The position numbers and the translations under genes are program-made. 64,000 bases of DNA, from the NCBI GenBank assembly GCA_001179505.1, contig CDMY01000144.1:111533-175532 (forward strand), given 5' to 3'. Below the pieces are notes generated by a model that saw only the letters and a list, made by a program, of their open reading frames with translations, made no database searches and was not told the origin of the DNA. Origin of the DNA: Vitrella brassicaformis (Eukaryota; Sar; Vitrellaceae). Positions 21,644 to 33,341 of this stretch are shown here, piece by piece; position 1 is the first letter of the stretch, and each line of letters opens with the position of its first letter.

Positions 21644-22331
21644 GGAACCACAACAAAACCATTGTGTGGGTGCGGTGCATTCCATCCATCCATCCATCCA
21701 TCCATTCATCCATCCATGGGTGTGCAAGTGGGTATGGTATAGAAGGCAATCACAATTTGGGATACGTGTCGAACCAGACGTGACCGTCGCCATGTGCCTC
21801 CCGCTGCTGCTGCTCTCGCCGGTCGTAGTCAGCAGGATCACCCAGCGTGGTGCCGGCTATCAGCGGTCCAAATGCAGTAGTAGGCTTGTCCGACTCGCTC
21901 GAAAAAAGCCAAAACTGACCGATGACAACACACATACACACACACACATGCACGCACACAACGATTTAGGCCTTGTGTGTGTGTGTGTGTTGGTGTAATG
22001 TGACGGCACAAAAGACCTCTGTTCGTGTCCTGTCGCCCGTGAAGAGCTGGAACAGCTTATAGATGCGCTGAAACTCGAGCTCATCATTGTAGGGAGCGCC
22101 GTTGTACTCCCCTACGCACAGACACACAGACGTACGCACAGTCATACGCACACACAGCAGGCCAGTTGGTGCACACACACGCATCCCATCGGCCCGCTTA
22201 CGCTTTGGACGTATCCGTTGCCAGTCGCCGTTGCTGTCCTTTGCCATGAATTTCGTGTTGGCGGTGATGGTCTCGACGGGCAGGTCGGGAATCTCGCTCG
22301 CCGTGAGGCCCTGCTGCTGCCCCGACATCAA
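20775..22331 (-). CDS. Family X protein (unrecognised; paralogue of sequences at 62.5-64 kb)
   Basis: I do not recognise the family. Exons in order are: MMSGQQQGLTASEIPDLPVE (start 22331); PYNDELEFQRIYKLFQLFTG (about 22110-22030); a segment ending EAHGDGHVWFDTYPKL (about 21920-21760); HYRLLTTVHIDEKSAVS (about 21590-21475); LKLHHNGGPGRPLVVTPDI then VSGLVALGKYIL (about 21400-21290); LPLQQLMGGVHHIQRPYKLL then YDIYTSGTNEEKQLVEPIV (about 21190-21065); and VKFFEAVRWEMFHSEEDADG, FNDVEEIHETGLAWVCRPGK, with a Gly/Pro tail to a stop at 20775. There is no signal peptide or membrane helix. Composition suggests a soluble globular protein of about 350 residues. Intron sequence, not only exons, is almost identical to the copy at the right end of the window (for example 21177-21255 against 63920-64000). 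That points to recent duplication or conversion. Confidence 0.65.
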
Positions 22332-22456
22332 ACCGAAGCTACTGCTAGACGACCTGATTGATGCAGACCAGCGACAGACACATCACACAGGCAGCCAGTT
22401 GGGTGCACTGGACAGGTGGGCCGCTGGATGGATGGGTGGATGCATCCAGTGTGTTG

Positions 22457-25141
22457 TTACCCCTGTTGCGTGTGGCTGCTGGTGGATGCGATCGTGTGGA
22501 GTGTGGGCTCCGCAGACGAGTCGAGTGCACCTGCACACACAGCCAGCCAGCTGCACCACACACAAACACACCCTCCCTCCCTCCCTCCCTCCCTCCCCAT
22601 CCACACGCACACACATACCTGTCTCCTCGATGGTGAGTTGGTCGCTGCCCCAGTTACACCGCACGGGACGCTCAGGCGACCTGACAGTAGACGACGAGGG
22701 CACCAAAAACCATCAGCAGCCAATGAGCCCACCCACCCACCCACACGTACATACGAAACGATCGTGGCGTACCTGTCTGTGGTCACCAGTGGTTTGAGAA
22801 TGGGTATATGATCTACCTCAAACAGCGTAAACCCCGTGCCCCAAGCCCAGCTGATGCCATATCGGCCAGTCAGCCCCTCGATCGCGTCGCCATTGGTCCT
22901 CTCCTCCACCAGCCGCTTGAAGACAGCTCCAGGTAGTGCCTGGAACCTGAGCTCCATGAGGCCGCGGATCTTGAGCAGTGACCTGACGCACGCAATGCCG
23001 AACTCGCCGGCCGCATCACTATCAGCCAAATCCTCAGGCACTGCAGGCAAGGACACGCAACGAAGCAATAGCAGGGACAGAATGAGCGGACAAGAAATCT
23101 AGCGGCTCACCTTCTACGCTAACAAACATCTGCTTGATGGTCGGAAGCTCTTGTGCTCGATCGCCCCACGTCAGCCCCTCCTCACCATCGGTCACCACTG
23201 TGGCCTCGAAGCGCTCCAGCCGTCTGTCCCCGCCCAGCGCCTCCAGCATTCCCACCGCATCCGCCTCTGGCGTGCCCCTCCAGAGGCTAACCCGCCGCAG
23301 GGCGGGCATCTTCGGCACCAGCTTGCGGCCGATCACAAACCCCTTGGGGGGACGCAGCGGAAGACGCGTTTGATTTCCGATCTCCAGCGACGATGCAGCG
23401 GGGAGTGCGTCCTCAGGCAAATGGTCGAGCACCGCCGGGTCGGGCTGCTCTGCCTGCGCATGCTGCAGCGGATTCATGCCACCGAAGTTCATGATGGTCA
23501 CGCTCTGTGCGATGGGGAACGTAACGGACTGTGCGAAGGCGACGGCAGCGGGGCTGGGTGAGTCGAGGGGCGCGGTGAATTGATGGGGGTACAACTTGAA
23601 GAATACGTGGGGGCTGCCGGATGCCAGCTGCTTGAGCCGCTTCTGCGCGAAGGGAGAGGGGTCCGGGTGTGTGGGCACATCGCAAAGGAGACCGACGTCA
23701 AAGCTGCGGAGACATGCGTCCACAGACGTGTCCACAGATGAATCGACAGGGATGTCGGGGCCCATGCACACGCTGCGCGTGAAGGCCTCGATGGCCCGCA
23801 GCGTCTCGAAAATGCGGCTGTCGACGCCGGCGATCTTGAAGTCCAGGCGCTTGATGGATCGGCAGCCGCGCTCGACAAGTACGGCCTGCACACAGACACG
23901 CAACTCACAAGCAAGCTCTCGCCCACTCTCTCCATCTAGATCTTGTCTGGTTCATTGCACACCTGAAGGCGCTCCAGATCCGCATTCCTCCAGCTAGCCA
24001 TGCTGAGGGTCCCGATGTCCTCCAGCTGTGACAGCAGCCCCGTCTGGCCCGCCTCTGTCACAGGGATGTCCGCGAGCGAATGAGCCAGGCCGGCAGGAGC
24101 GCACTCCACACGCAGCTCCTTCAGGCACCGCAACGTGCCCACCAGGTCCTTCAGGACACCCCCCCTTCTCGTCGCACTACTATCCTCCCACGGCGGCAAG
24201 TAGAGTCCCGACACCCTCCCGTCTATTTGCACCCTCTCGAGAGACGGCAGCTGCCAGTGGCGCCCGCGGCCGAACTCCCTCAGGCCGTTCTGCCAGGAGG
24301 GGCCGCCACAGGGGATGCCGGCGATGGACGTGAGGGAGTGGAGGGTGGGGGAAGGGTCGAGGGGCGGGGAAAGGCAGCCGCCTGCTGTCCGATCGCCCTC
24401 ACCTCTCGATACTCGTCACTGTCGATGAATCGCGTCGACAAGTCGATTTCGTTGAACTCGATCGACTCCAGCGTGCTGTGTGGTGATTGCCCAGCTGCCG
24501 CCGCTGCCGCCCCGGCTGAGGGCCCCTCACAGTGCCCCTCCACCAAGACGATCACATTGCCGGCCACTTTGTCGATCAAATCCTTGGCGTATGCTTCTCC
24601 GGTGACGTAGGGCAGGCCGCTGGGCTGCGGAAAGCGAATGACAATGGCTATGAGTTGGGTCAGCCGTCGGCCCCATGCGAAGGCGTCAGCGAACGGCAGG
24701 CGGCACCAGAAGAGACGCTCAGCCCTGCCGTAGGTGTCGATCACCAGCCGTGTGATCTGTGAGGACACGCGACGGCACAGCCCCTGAGGTAGTTGCGCCA
24801 GCAGATGGAGGGGCAGGAAGGAGAAGACGCACCCGATGAGAACAGGCTGCATTGACCGACAGCACACACCACACAACAAACACAAAGCAACGATGGGGGA
24901 GGGGAGGGTAGGTGTGCTCGCCCGCCAGTGGCATTAAGTGCCCGTGCAAGCAACTTACAATTGAGCTGAAACGGTGCGCAAAGGCACGCATGTCTACAGT
25001 GTGCGATGCCGTATTCTCCTGCGGGCCGTCTTGCAGATCCTCCTCTTCCTCCTCGTCAGAAGGCGCCCGGCCAGCGTCCATCGCATCGTCATCCGCCACG
25101 TCAGCCATACTCCGCCGCCTCGTGGGGCCAGCCTCACTCAT
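22457..25141 (-). CDS. Large protein with F-box-like and leucine-rich-repeat-like features
   Basis: The start MSEAGPTRRRSMADVADDDA is followed by an acidic run (EEEEEDLQDG). The second exon opens VLIGCVFSFLPLHLLAQLPQ and continues LCRRVSSQITRLVIDTY, which resembles an F-box (a short hydrophobic helix followed by spaced Leu/Val). The remaining exons read as irregular repeats with Leu/Val at regular spacing: LVGTLRCLKELRVECA, SQLEDIGTLSMASWRNADLE, RGCRSIKRLDFKIAGVDSRI, MPALRRVSLWRGTPEADAVG, LEALGGDRRLERFEATVV and LKIRGLMELRFQALPG. Such an arrangement would fit a substrate adaptor of an SCF-type ubiquitin ligase, but both calls are weak because no canonical LRR consensus is complete. It ends TSSHTQQG at 22457. 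It is divergent from the Sfi1-like gene, with 90 bp between the starts. Confidence 0.55.
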
Positions 25142-25231
25142 CCCGGCTCAATATCTACTGCTCATTCGCTCGTGATGCTCGTGAGCCTGTGTGTGCCGAT
25201 GTGTTGCGCGTGTTTGGAAAGCGCCACGCGA

Positions 25232-28200
25232 CATGGATCTGCCAGTTTTTGCGAGCTGTGAAAGCGTTGCTGCTTTCTCAGCAGCGGCTGTCAGTAGGCT
25301 CTTGGCCGATGCTTCTCGGTTGCTTTTGTGGACACTGATACCTGCATGCCAAGAAAGTAAGCAAACCTCACTCACAAAAACAGAGCCAGGCAAGCAATGC
25401 ACGGACATCTCCTGTGTGTGCCGTGCCTCTGTTATGCAGTTCCTTTGACGCGTTGGTTGACCGTGCAACCAGCTCCCAAGGGCTCGAACACGTGGGCACG
25501 AATTATCGTACAACATGTTGGATGTGCTGCATTCATTCGTTCATGGCTTTGTGTTGCTGGCGTTCAGGAGGTTGAGAACGCCGTGCAGCTGCTGGAGGTG
25601 CTGCTCTCACAGAACGGCACTGTCAGACAATATGCACGCCAGCTGCTGCTGACCAGGGTGAGATCAACCAACATGTTGCTGAGCCTTCTCACGTTTCCTG
25701 TCCTCTCTCTATTCCATTGTTTCTCAGGCCCGGCATGCGTCTGGTGACCCCTCTCTGCGTCCATCCACGCTGCGCCGCCTTCTGCAGGCGCTGCAGGACC
25801 ACTCAAGCGATGACCCACAGATCGGTCAGGGGCGCCACACACACACACACGCACACGCAGCCACGCTCATCTCTCGGGTTGTGGTGGTTTGATGTGGTGG
25901 TTCAGACGCCGCCGTTCGTGAGCTCCAGCGGTCCGCTGCCACATCCACAGCGGACGACTCATCGCACCGCCGGAGGCACTCAACACCCCCAGAACCTCCC
26001 GCTGCATCGTCAGGTGGGCGCACCACACTCGCAGTACTCATGAACGAATGACGGCATTGTTCTGTTGGTGTGTCAACAGACCCCCCAGCCCTCCCCCCTC
26101 CCCAGCGAGCCGCAGCATTCGAATCGCAGCATGTATCGACGTCCACGTCCAGCCACCGAGGCGGCCCGCCCGGTCGCCTCTCGCACCCCGTCACCGTCGT
26201 CAGTGCCCCGCTGCCCACATCCCCACCGCGCAGCTCATCGGCATTCATCGAGTCGCCACGCCCGCCGCCAGAGCGGCTGAGAGGGTCCGGCATGACTGCT
26301 GGTGTGGAGGACGGGAGAGGGGGGGCTGATGCGCTGGGGCCGCTTCCATCGGCGTTCCAGATGCGCTCGTGGAAGGGGCGGGGCGGGTCGCCACGGAAGG
26401 CTGGCAAGAAACAAAACGGGGCTAAGGCTGCGGCGGCAGGTGCGGATGTGCGCGCCAGCAGGGACTCCGCCATGTCGACGCAGGCGCCGTCTGTGGAATA
26501 TCCGCCACTGCATGGCGAGGCATCCGGTTCATGTAAGTGAATGAGACGATCAGACATGGACGGGACTGCCATGAAAGGCTGCCTGTGTGCCATTTTAGCG
26601 TTCTTGTCCATCTCGATCGACCGCCAGTCCAAGGGCGCCTTCTCTCCCCTCCCCCCTCCCCTGCCCCCTCCACCCTCATCTCTCTCGCGTCGGCCGCGCT
26701 CACCCCGCCGTGCGGACAGCCCCCCCTCCATGCTGCGCCCCAGCCGGCATGACGCAGTGGTGCGCTCCTCGTCGGCCATCAGCCTGCCGCCCTTCAGCAG
26801 GGCCGACGTCATGGTCCCCTTCGCCCCCATGCACGTGTTCACCACCCCTCAGACAGACAGGCGCTTGTCCATGGCCGGGTCCCGCCGCCCATTCCGGTCG
26901 CTGACGCCCGTGCGGGAAGAAGCTCTGGAGGACTCAGATCCGCGCCATCGGCTAAGGCTGGTCGCCCACTTTTTTCGAGCTTGGGCCGGCAGGGCTGTGG
27001 TGGCGAGGAGGGAGCGGCAGGCACAGCATGTGGAGGAGTTCGTGGATAGAATAGCCCGATGGTGAGAGCCACTGAGATGCTGAAGGCGACATCCGTGTGA
27101 AATGGCTTGCCTTACGCGTGTGTGCGTGTGGTGCAGGGCTGTGCGTCATAGTGGTTTCTTTCGGCGTTTGGCGGCCGTATCAGCGGACCGTGACGGTCTC
27201 GCGCGGCTCCTTGCTCGCATTGCTGGTGTGGAGAGGCGGCACGTGGGCACCAACACGCTCTACCGGGGTATGAGTAACGCCGTGCTGTCATTCACTGATG
27301 ATAGGTGCGGCCACGACGGGCGGAGAGGAGGGATTGGTACACACACGTGTACACAATGTATCGGCTGTTTGATGCAGGATATCGTGGGATCAGTTCATGT
27401 CGGGCCACTGGCACCCTCCAGACTCGCCTGTTCCTCAGTGGTACCGATCGCTCCTCCAGAGCGCTGCCGTCACCACACGGGCAGAGCCGGCACAGGCAGA
27501 TCGGCATCGCGAGATCCGCATCTCGAGACGGCTGCGCGGCTTGAGACGTCTCCTCTGTCGGCTCAACTCATCCACGCAGCTGGCGGCGGCCTTCGACCAC
27601 TGGAGAGCCATCCACAAGACACGGCAGGCTGCGAGGGAGTCGATGCGGCAGGCAATGCAGACAGCTGAGGGCCGTCAGACGATCGACTCACTTGAGGGGA
27701 TCCCTGCTCGTGTGACGGTCCGGAGGGCCCTGTATGCGTGGAGCCAGACGGCAGCCAGACTGAGGGGTGTGGCCTTGTTGACGGCTCGATGCGATAAACG
27801 TGTGCTGTGTGGTGCGTTGCGAGGGTGGCGGCGGAGGGCATCTGTGGCGCGGAAGGGCCAGAGGGTGGTTCAGAGGAGCAGTGGGCGGATGCTGCGGCGG
27901 GTGTTCCAGATCTGGCTGCGGGAGTACTACAGGTGCGCTGAGTGGAGTGATGGAAGTGTTGTGTGCACAGACGAACATCGCTGTTCATCCATGGAAAGTC
28001 TGTTTGTTGTTTGTCTGTGTGCTTGCTTCAGGCAGCAAACGTCGAATCTGATGCTGTCGCAGCTGCAGTACCGGGGCCAGCTGTCGCGGCTCGAGGCCAC
28101 CATCCTCCGCCTCAAGGCACGATGCACACAGCACGCCCTCAACCGCCTCGCCACCCTCCTAACGCAACGGCCCCTGCTCAAACACGCCGTCCTCCGCCTA

Positions 28201-31200
28201 CACAGCCACGCACAGCATGCTGCTGGGAGAGAATCTGCCATAAGGCGGACACTCAGGCGGATCGTGGTCGGCCGGCGGCATCGCATGGAGGCGACAGCCT
28301 TCCGCATATGGTCAGCTCAGCTGGGCCAGCATCGGCGGGCGGTCATGGATGAGCAGACAAGAGCGGCAGCGGCAGCGAGGATGGCCCGTGTTGCCGTGAA
28401 GATGCGCACACGGGCGGCCCATGCATCAGCCAGGAGGGCACTCCACATCTGGCGAGCAGCCCTCATAGCCCATCGCAAGCAGCACCGGCACATGACAGCC
28501 ACGCTGCGCGCCGCATTCATCGCATGGCGGCAGTCATCTCGGCAGCAGGGACGTGTGAGGCAAGGCCTGCTGTCCCTCTGTCGTGTCACCCGCGCCCACA
28601 CCCGCCGCTCCCTCCACCAGTGGCTGTCCGCCTGCGCCCTCGTGGCCATTGAGGGGCCTATCAACGCGAGGCTGTCGGAGATGTCTGTTGCCCGTGAGGC
28701 CGTGGAGAGCAGAGCGGCCAGTCTCGAGGAGCAGCTGGTGCGCACTCGTGACCAGCTGCGTGACATCATCTCAAGGCGGCTGCGACATCTGGTCACCCGC
28801 ATGGGGAGGGTCTTGGAGCGCTTCGCCCTTTCTTCGGCATTCGACAGAATAAGAGCGGCCTGTCTTGCCGAGCGGCGTGTCCAAGCTGCGGCATCACGGC
28901 TCACACCCGCTCTATCTCGCCCCGCCCGTCGTGCGATGGCCATTGCACTCGCCTCCCTGGCACTGCACGCGGAGTCCCACATGCATCGGCAGGCTTTGCG
29001 CGAGAAAGCGCTTCATCGGCTGGCCAGACTGATCAGTCGGCGTTGGCTGCAGTGGGGGTGGGAGGGGCTGCAGAGGGTGATGGGTGCGGTCATGTCGCAC
29101 CAGGCCGCAGCGGCCATGCGGGCCGACCTGGACAGACGGGCGCAGCGTATAGACCACCTGCAGGCCAGCCTCAGGGACCAGGAGAAACAGTGCGAGGAGC
29201 TCCAGGTCGGTTGGGTCGGTCGGGACATAGACAGACCATACCCATCACTGTTGCTCTTGTCGCCTCAGGCGTCGTTGGAGCGGAAGCGCGCCGAGGAGGC
29301 CAGCCGCCGAGCGGAGTTGGATGAGCTGCAGAGCAACCTGCAGGAGCGGACCACAGCCCTGCATCAGACGCGGCACGAGCTGCAGGACACCACCGACAAG
29401 CGGGAGATAGAACGGTCAGTCCCACACACACGCAAGACGCAGACCAGACACGTCCAAAAGTGTCTGTCGATGGATGTGTGCATCACACCGGTGGCTGTGC
29501 TGTCGATTGCATTGCGCTTTCTCTGTCTGTCAGGTTGGACGCCGAGGATTCGCTCAAGAAGCTTCAGGACACCGTGGCAGAGCTGACAGAGGCGCTGCAG
29601 GTCCAGCAGGGGGAGCTCGAGACCACACAGCGAGCCCTCGAAGACGAACAAGCCGCTAACAGGTGGGTGACATGCAACGCAATGGGTAGACAGACAGACA
29701 GTGCAGGCCTTCCTGTGCTTAATCGTTGCTCTCTGTATGTGTGTATGTGTATGCATCAGGTACCTGATGTCCTCAGCCCAAGACGGCCAGGCCGGTCGTG
29801 TGGACCTCTTCCAGCGCCTCCAGACCCGCCGCCGCCAGGAGGAGCTCAACGAGGACGAGAAGTCGGCCTTCATGGCCCTGAGATACCACGCCTACCTGCG
29901 ATCCACTCTTCGTCAGACCGCAGTGGCCGCGCATCTCAGACACCGCCGTAGGACATTCGCAGGGCTTCGGAGGGCCGCACTGCATGTCCGGCTAAGCAAG
30001 ATGAGACGGCGGACGGCTGTGCTCCAGCTGGCCGCCACAGTCCAGCGTGTTCACACTGCCCAGCGGCTGGCGGCCTTCGGACACATCAAGAGCGCCACCC
30101 TCAAACGCGGCCGCACGGACGCCGCGGCACGAGCGCTGCACGGGGCCATCTCACGACTTTACTTCCGCCACCACTGCCGCCCCGCGCTTCAGGTGCTGCG
30201 GCGGCATGCATCTCGCTGGCTGCTGATGGACGCCCTGTCAGCTACACAGAGGCGTTGTGTGTATCGGCGTGCAATGCGGCGGTGGCGTGAGGGGCTGGCG
30301 CGTCGCAAGGCGGCGGTGAGGGTGCAGGACATCATGCGGCTGGGGGCACTCAGGCAGGGGCTGCAGCGACTGAGACGTTGGTGCGAGGTCAGTCTATAAA
30401 CAAACAAGGCAGACGGGCTGGCGAGGCGACAGACAGATTCATGACAAGTGTGTGTTTGGTCTATGTATGTCAGGCGTCGCGTAGCTGGGCTGTGCAGGAC
30501 GTGTGCTCGCACGAGGCCACCCTCTCTCGTGTTGAGTTCCGCACACAGACTCTCCGCGTCGCCCTCACCATGGGAGCACTCATCGTCAGGGGTCTCTTGA
30601 GGCGGTCGCTCGCAAGGCTGCAGACACACGCACACCAGTCCCGCATGCAACAACGGCTCGTCGACGTCACGCACTTCCCACGCGCGACTCGGGCCATGAC
30701 CAGGCGGTACTTCGGGGCGTTGCGGCGGGTGGCGAGGCGGCAGAGGGGTGCGGTGCGTTTGGTGGGTCGCTTGAGCCGACTGATTGAGAGGGACGCCTTG
30801 TGCGTGTGGCGTGGTGAGGCGAGGGCTGTGCACATGCGGCAGCAGAGGGCGGAGCGGCTGCACTGGAGCCTGGTGCACATCGTCAGGCGGCGGCTCAAGA
30901 TCGTCTGGTTCGACTGGTGCTTCAGACATAAGTATGGGCGAATGTAGGCATGCATGTCTGTGGGGGCGGACGGACACTCACGTGTGTCATTGCTGGCGTC
31001 TGTCTGTCTGTCTGTCCAAATGTGTGTTGGTTGTGTCAGGGTGATGGCGCCTAATCGCAGCACCCGTCTGCTCAACCTCTCCTTCCGCATGCGCGCACGC
31101 TACCTGCGGGTGGCTCTCATGCTCTGGAGGGCTGACACGAGACGGATGGTCCAGCTGCGGCGCGTCGGGGCCATTCTAGCCAGATGCATCGCAAGTGAGC

Positions 31201-32977
31201 CAGACATCAGACCGGGCCATCCCGTATTCCCATCTGTTTGTTTTGGGTCGATCATGTCTGTCTGCAGGGCGGGGCCTCCGTGTGTTGCATCAGCACGCCC
31301 TGTCGGCCGCCACAGAGGGCTGGTCCAGGACGGCCCTCGCTCTCGTCCGCCGATGTGACGCCTTCGTCGACATGATCAACCACCAGGCCGACCACCACAC
31401 GGCACACGAGAGCCGCCTACTCCTCCACACCACCCTGCACGAATGGCGCAGGCAGGCAGCCGCCAGTGCAGCGCGAAAACACGAGCGGCGGAAGGCACTT
31501 GGCCGCATCGGGTCTGGCCTGCAGCGGGCGAGGCTGCGGCAGAGTGTCAGGCAGTGGCAGCGGGTGCTGGAGCAGTCGAGGCGGGATGGCGAGCGTAAGG
31601 CTGCGCAGAGCATCGTGGTGCAGAGCGAGAGACAGCGGGGGACGCAGAGCATTGCGGCAGCATCACGCAGCCTCCTGTCGACGCTCCGAGTGGCCACACG
31701 CAGACACCTCGCTACCGCCTTGACGCGCCTGTTTTCACACGTGAGGCACACACGGGATGACAGGCACGCCTGCCACGAAGCAAAGGTCTGAGTGGTGCGT
31801 GTATGCAGGCGCATGGTGAGAGGCTTCGTGCGACCGTGTCGAGTCACCGTGATGCCCTCGCTGCGGCCGAGAAGCGGCACGATGAGAGTCGACAGCAGCA
31901 GATGGCGGCCATCGAGGCCGTGAGGGAGGAGCTCAAGCGCCTGCAGGTGGGTCCTCATGGGCAACGAGTGCAGAAAGGCAGGTGTGTCGACGTGTCAGTC
32001 ATGCGTGAATGTGCGTATTCAGGAGTCTCGTGCCGAGGACCTTGAGGAGGAGGTGGAGAGGCGGCTGCAGGGGGAGATCTCACGCAGCAACGAGCTGGAG
32101 GACGCCCTCGAGAAGGCACAACAGGCCGTCTCTTATTGGGAGAGCGAACACAAGGTACAGCACCACCTGACACACCTGCAGGCGCGTCCACGTGTATTCC
32201 TCCCCCTCCCCCTCTCTGTTGTGTGTCATGTCAGCGTGAGCTGGACCGCAACGAGGCGGCGCAGACGGAGATCTCCAAGATCGGCAAGTCCGTGGAATCC
32301 CTCAGACAGTCACACGCCAAGGAGCTGGCGGCCGTCCGGCAGGACCTCGACAAAGAGCGGCGCACCAACGAGACCCTAACAAATGAGGCCTCGCAGCAGC
32401 GGCAGGCGTGTGGGTCGCTTCGCACCAGAGCATCCGAGGCTGACGAGGCGAAGCGAGAGAATCAGCGGCTGCGGTCTGAGGTGGAGGGGCTGAGACGGCG
32501 GCTGGATGAGGCTAATGAGGAGAATGCGGCGTTGCAGGAGAGGATGCGGGAGGAGATAGAGCGCGTCAAGCACTTCGAGAGCTCCATCCTTAAGGGACAC
32601 AAGGACGCGGAAAGCTTCAAGAAAGCCGCTGAGAAACAGGTGCCTGACTATAAAGCCATACGTGTGGATGGATCGATCCATTTGAATGTGCCTGTCTGTC
32701 TGTCTGTCTGCAGGTTGAGTCCCTGAAGCTGGCTCTCAAGGCGTCCAAGGAGAAGGCCACCCTCTATGCCGAGCAGGTGTCTTCACTGTCCACCCAGCTG
32801 TCGGAGTCAGCCGCAGAGCACCGCAAGAAGGAGCGTGCACTTTTGGAGGAGAAGATCCAGCTGGCCCGCACCAACCTGAGCGCCCAGGCGTCCAGCAGTC
32901 TGACCATCGTGCCGTTTGGTCAGGTGGCGCAGGGCACTGCGAGGGAGAACAAGGGCAAGAAGAAGAGACAGCCGTGA
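25232..32977 (+). CDS. Giant Sfi1-like repeat and coiled-coil protein (centrin-binding type)
   Basis: The start MDLPVFASCESVAAF is at 25232. Short exons and a Ser/Pro/Arg-rich disordered region follow to about 26900. From there to about 31790 the protein is built of degenerate repeats of roughly 30 residues. Each ends in a hydrophobic-x-x-Trp motif: FFRAWAGRA, AFDHWRAIHK, ALYAWSQTA, ALRGWRRRA, VFQIWLREY, AFRIWSAQL, ALHIWRAAL, AFIAWRQSS, SLHQWLSAC, AMRRWREGL, ALMLWRADT, TLHEWRRQA and SVRQWQRVL. This is the pattern of Sfi1, whose single long helix binds one centrin per repeat at microtubule organising centres. Coiled-coil segments interrupt it (about 28670-28780, 29130-29660) and dominate the end (31800-32900: ERLRATVSSHRDALAAAEKR, ENQRLRSEVEGLRRRLDEAN). 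The tail is basic, KGKKKRQP, stop at 32977. About 2,000 residues in total. A role at a basal body or centrosome is inferred from the repeat type. Confidence 0.8.
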
Positions 32978-33341
32978 TTGGTGAGTGCGTGGGTGGGTGG
33001 GTGGCGCTGCATATGTGCGCACTGTATAGCTCTAGAGGGGGCGGGGCGTGTTTGTCGGGTTGCTGGGGCGTGGCGTCGTTCCTGCGTGTTGTGTTGTGTG
33101 TGGCGAGGGTAGTTAGCCAATCAATGGCGTGTCGAGTCCGTGTGTGTCTATGCATTCATGCGAGCATACATGACAGACACGGTGGACAAACAAGCATCAC
33201 CTTACTCACTGCTGTAACACATTTGTGTATACTAAAGATCTATATAGAGGCGTAACGACTATCATGAAAAAAGCCAATCGAACGACTTCAGCACAGACGC
33301 ACGCAGTACGTACGTAGCAGAGGAGAATAGTACATTAGTTG
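32978..33341. other. Short convergent spacer
   Basis: This holds the 3' ends of the Sfi1-like gene and the secreted-protein gene. It has a GT-rich half and an AT-richer half with TACGTACGTA near 33305. I see no gene. Confidence 0.5.

Noticed and set aside
21600-21715. A structured non-coding RNA
   Set aside because: It is a CA, GA and CCAT microsatellite run inside an intron of the family X gene.
25826-26845. 339-codon minus-strand frame
   Set aside because: It lies opposite exons of the Sfi1-like gene, whose frame continues on both sides; the minus frame is Arg/Gly/Ser low complexity.
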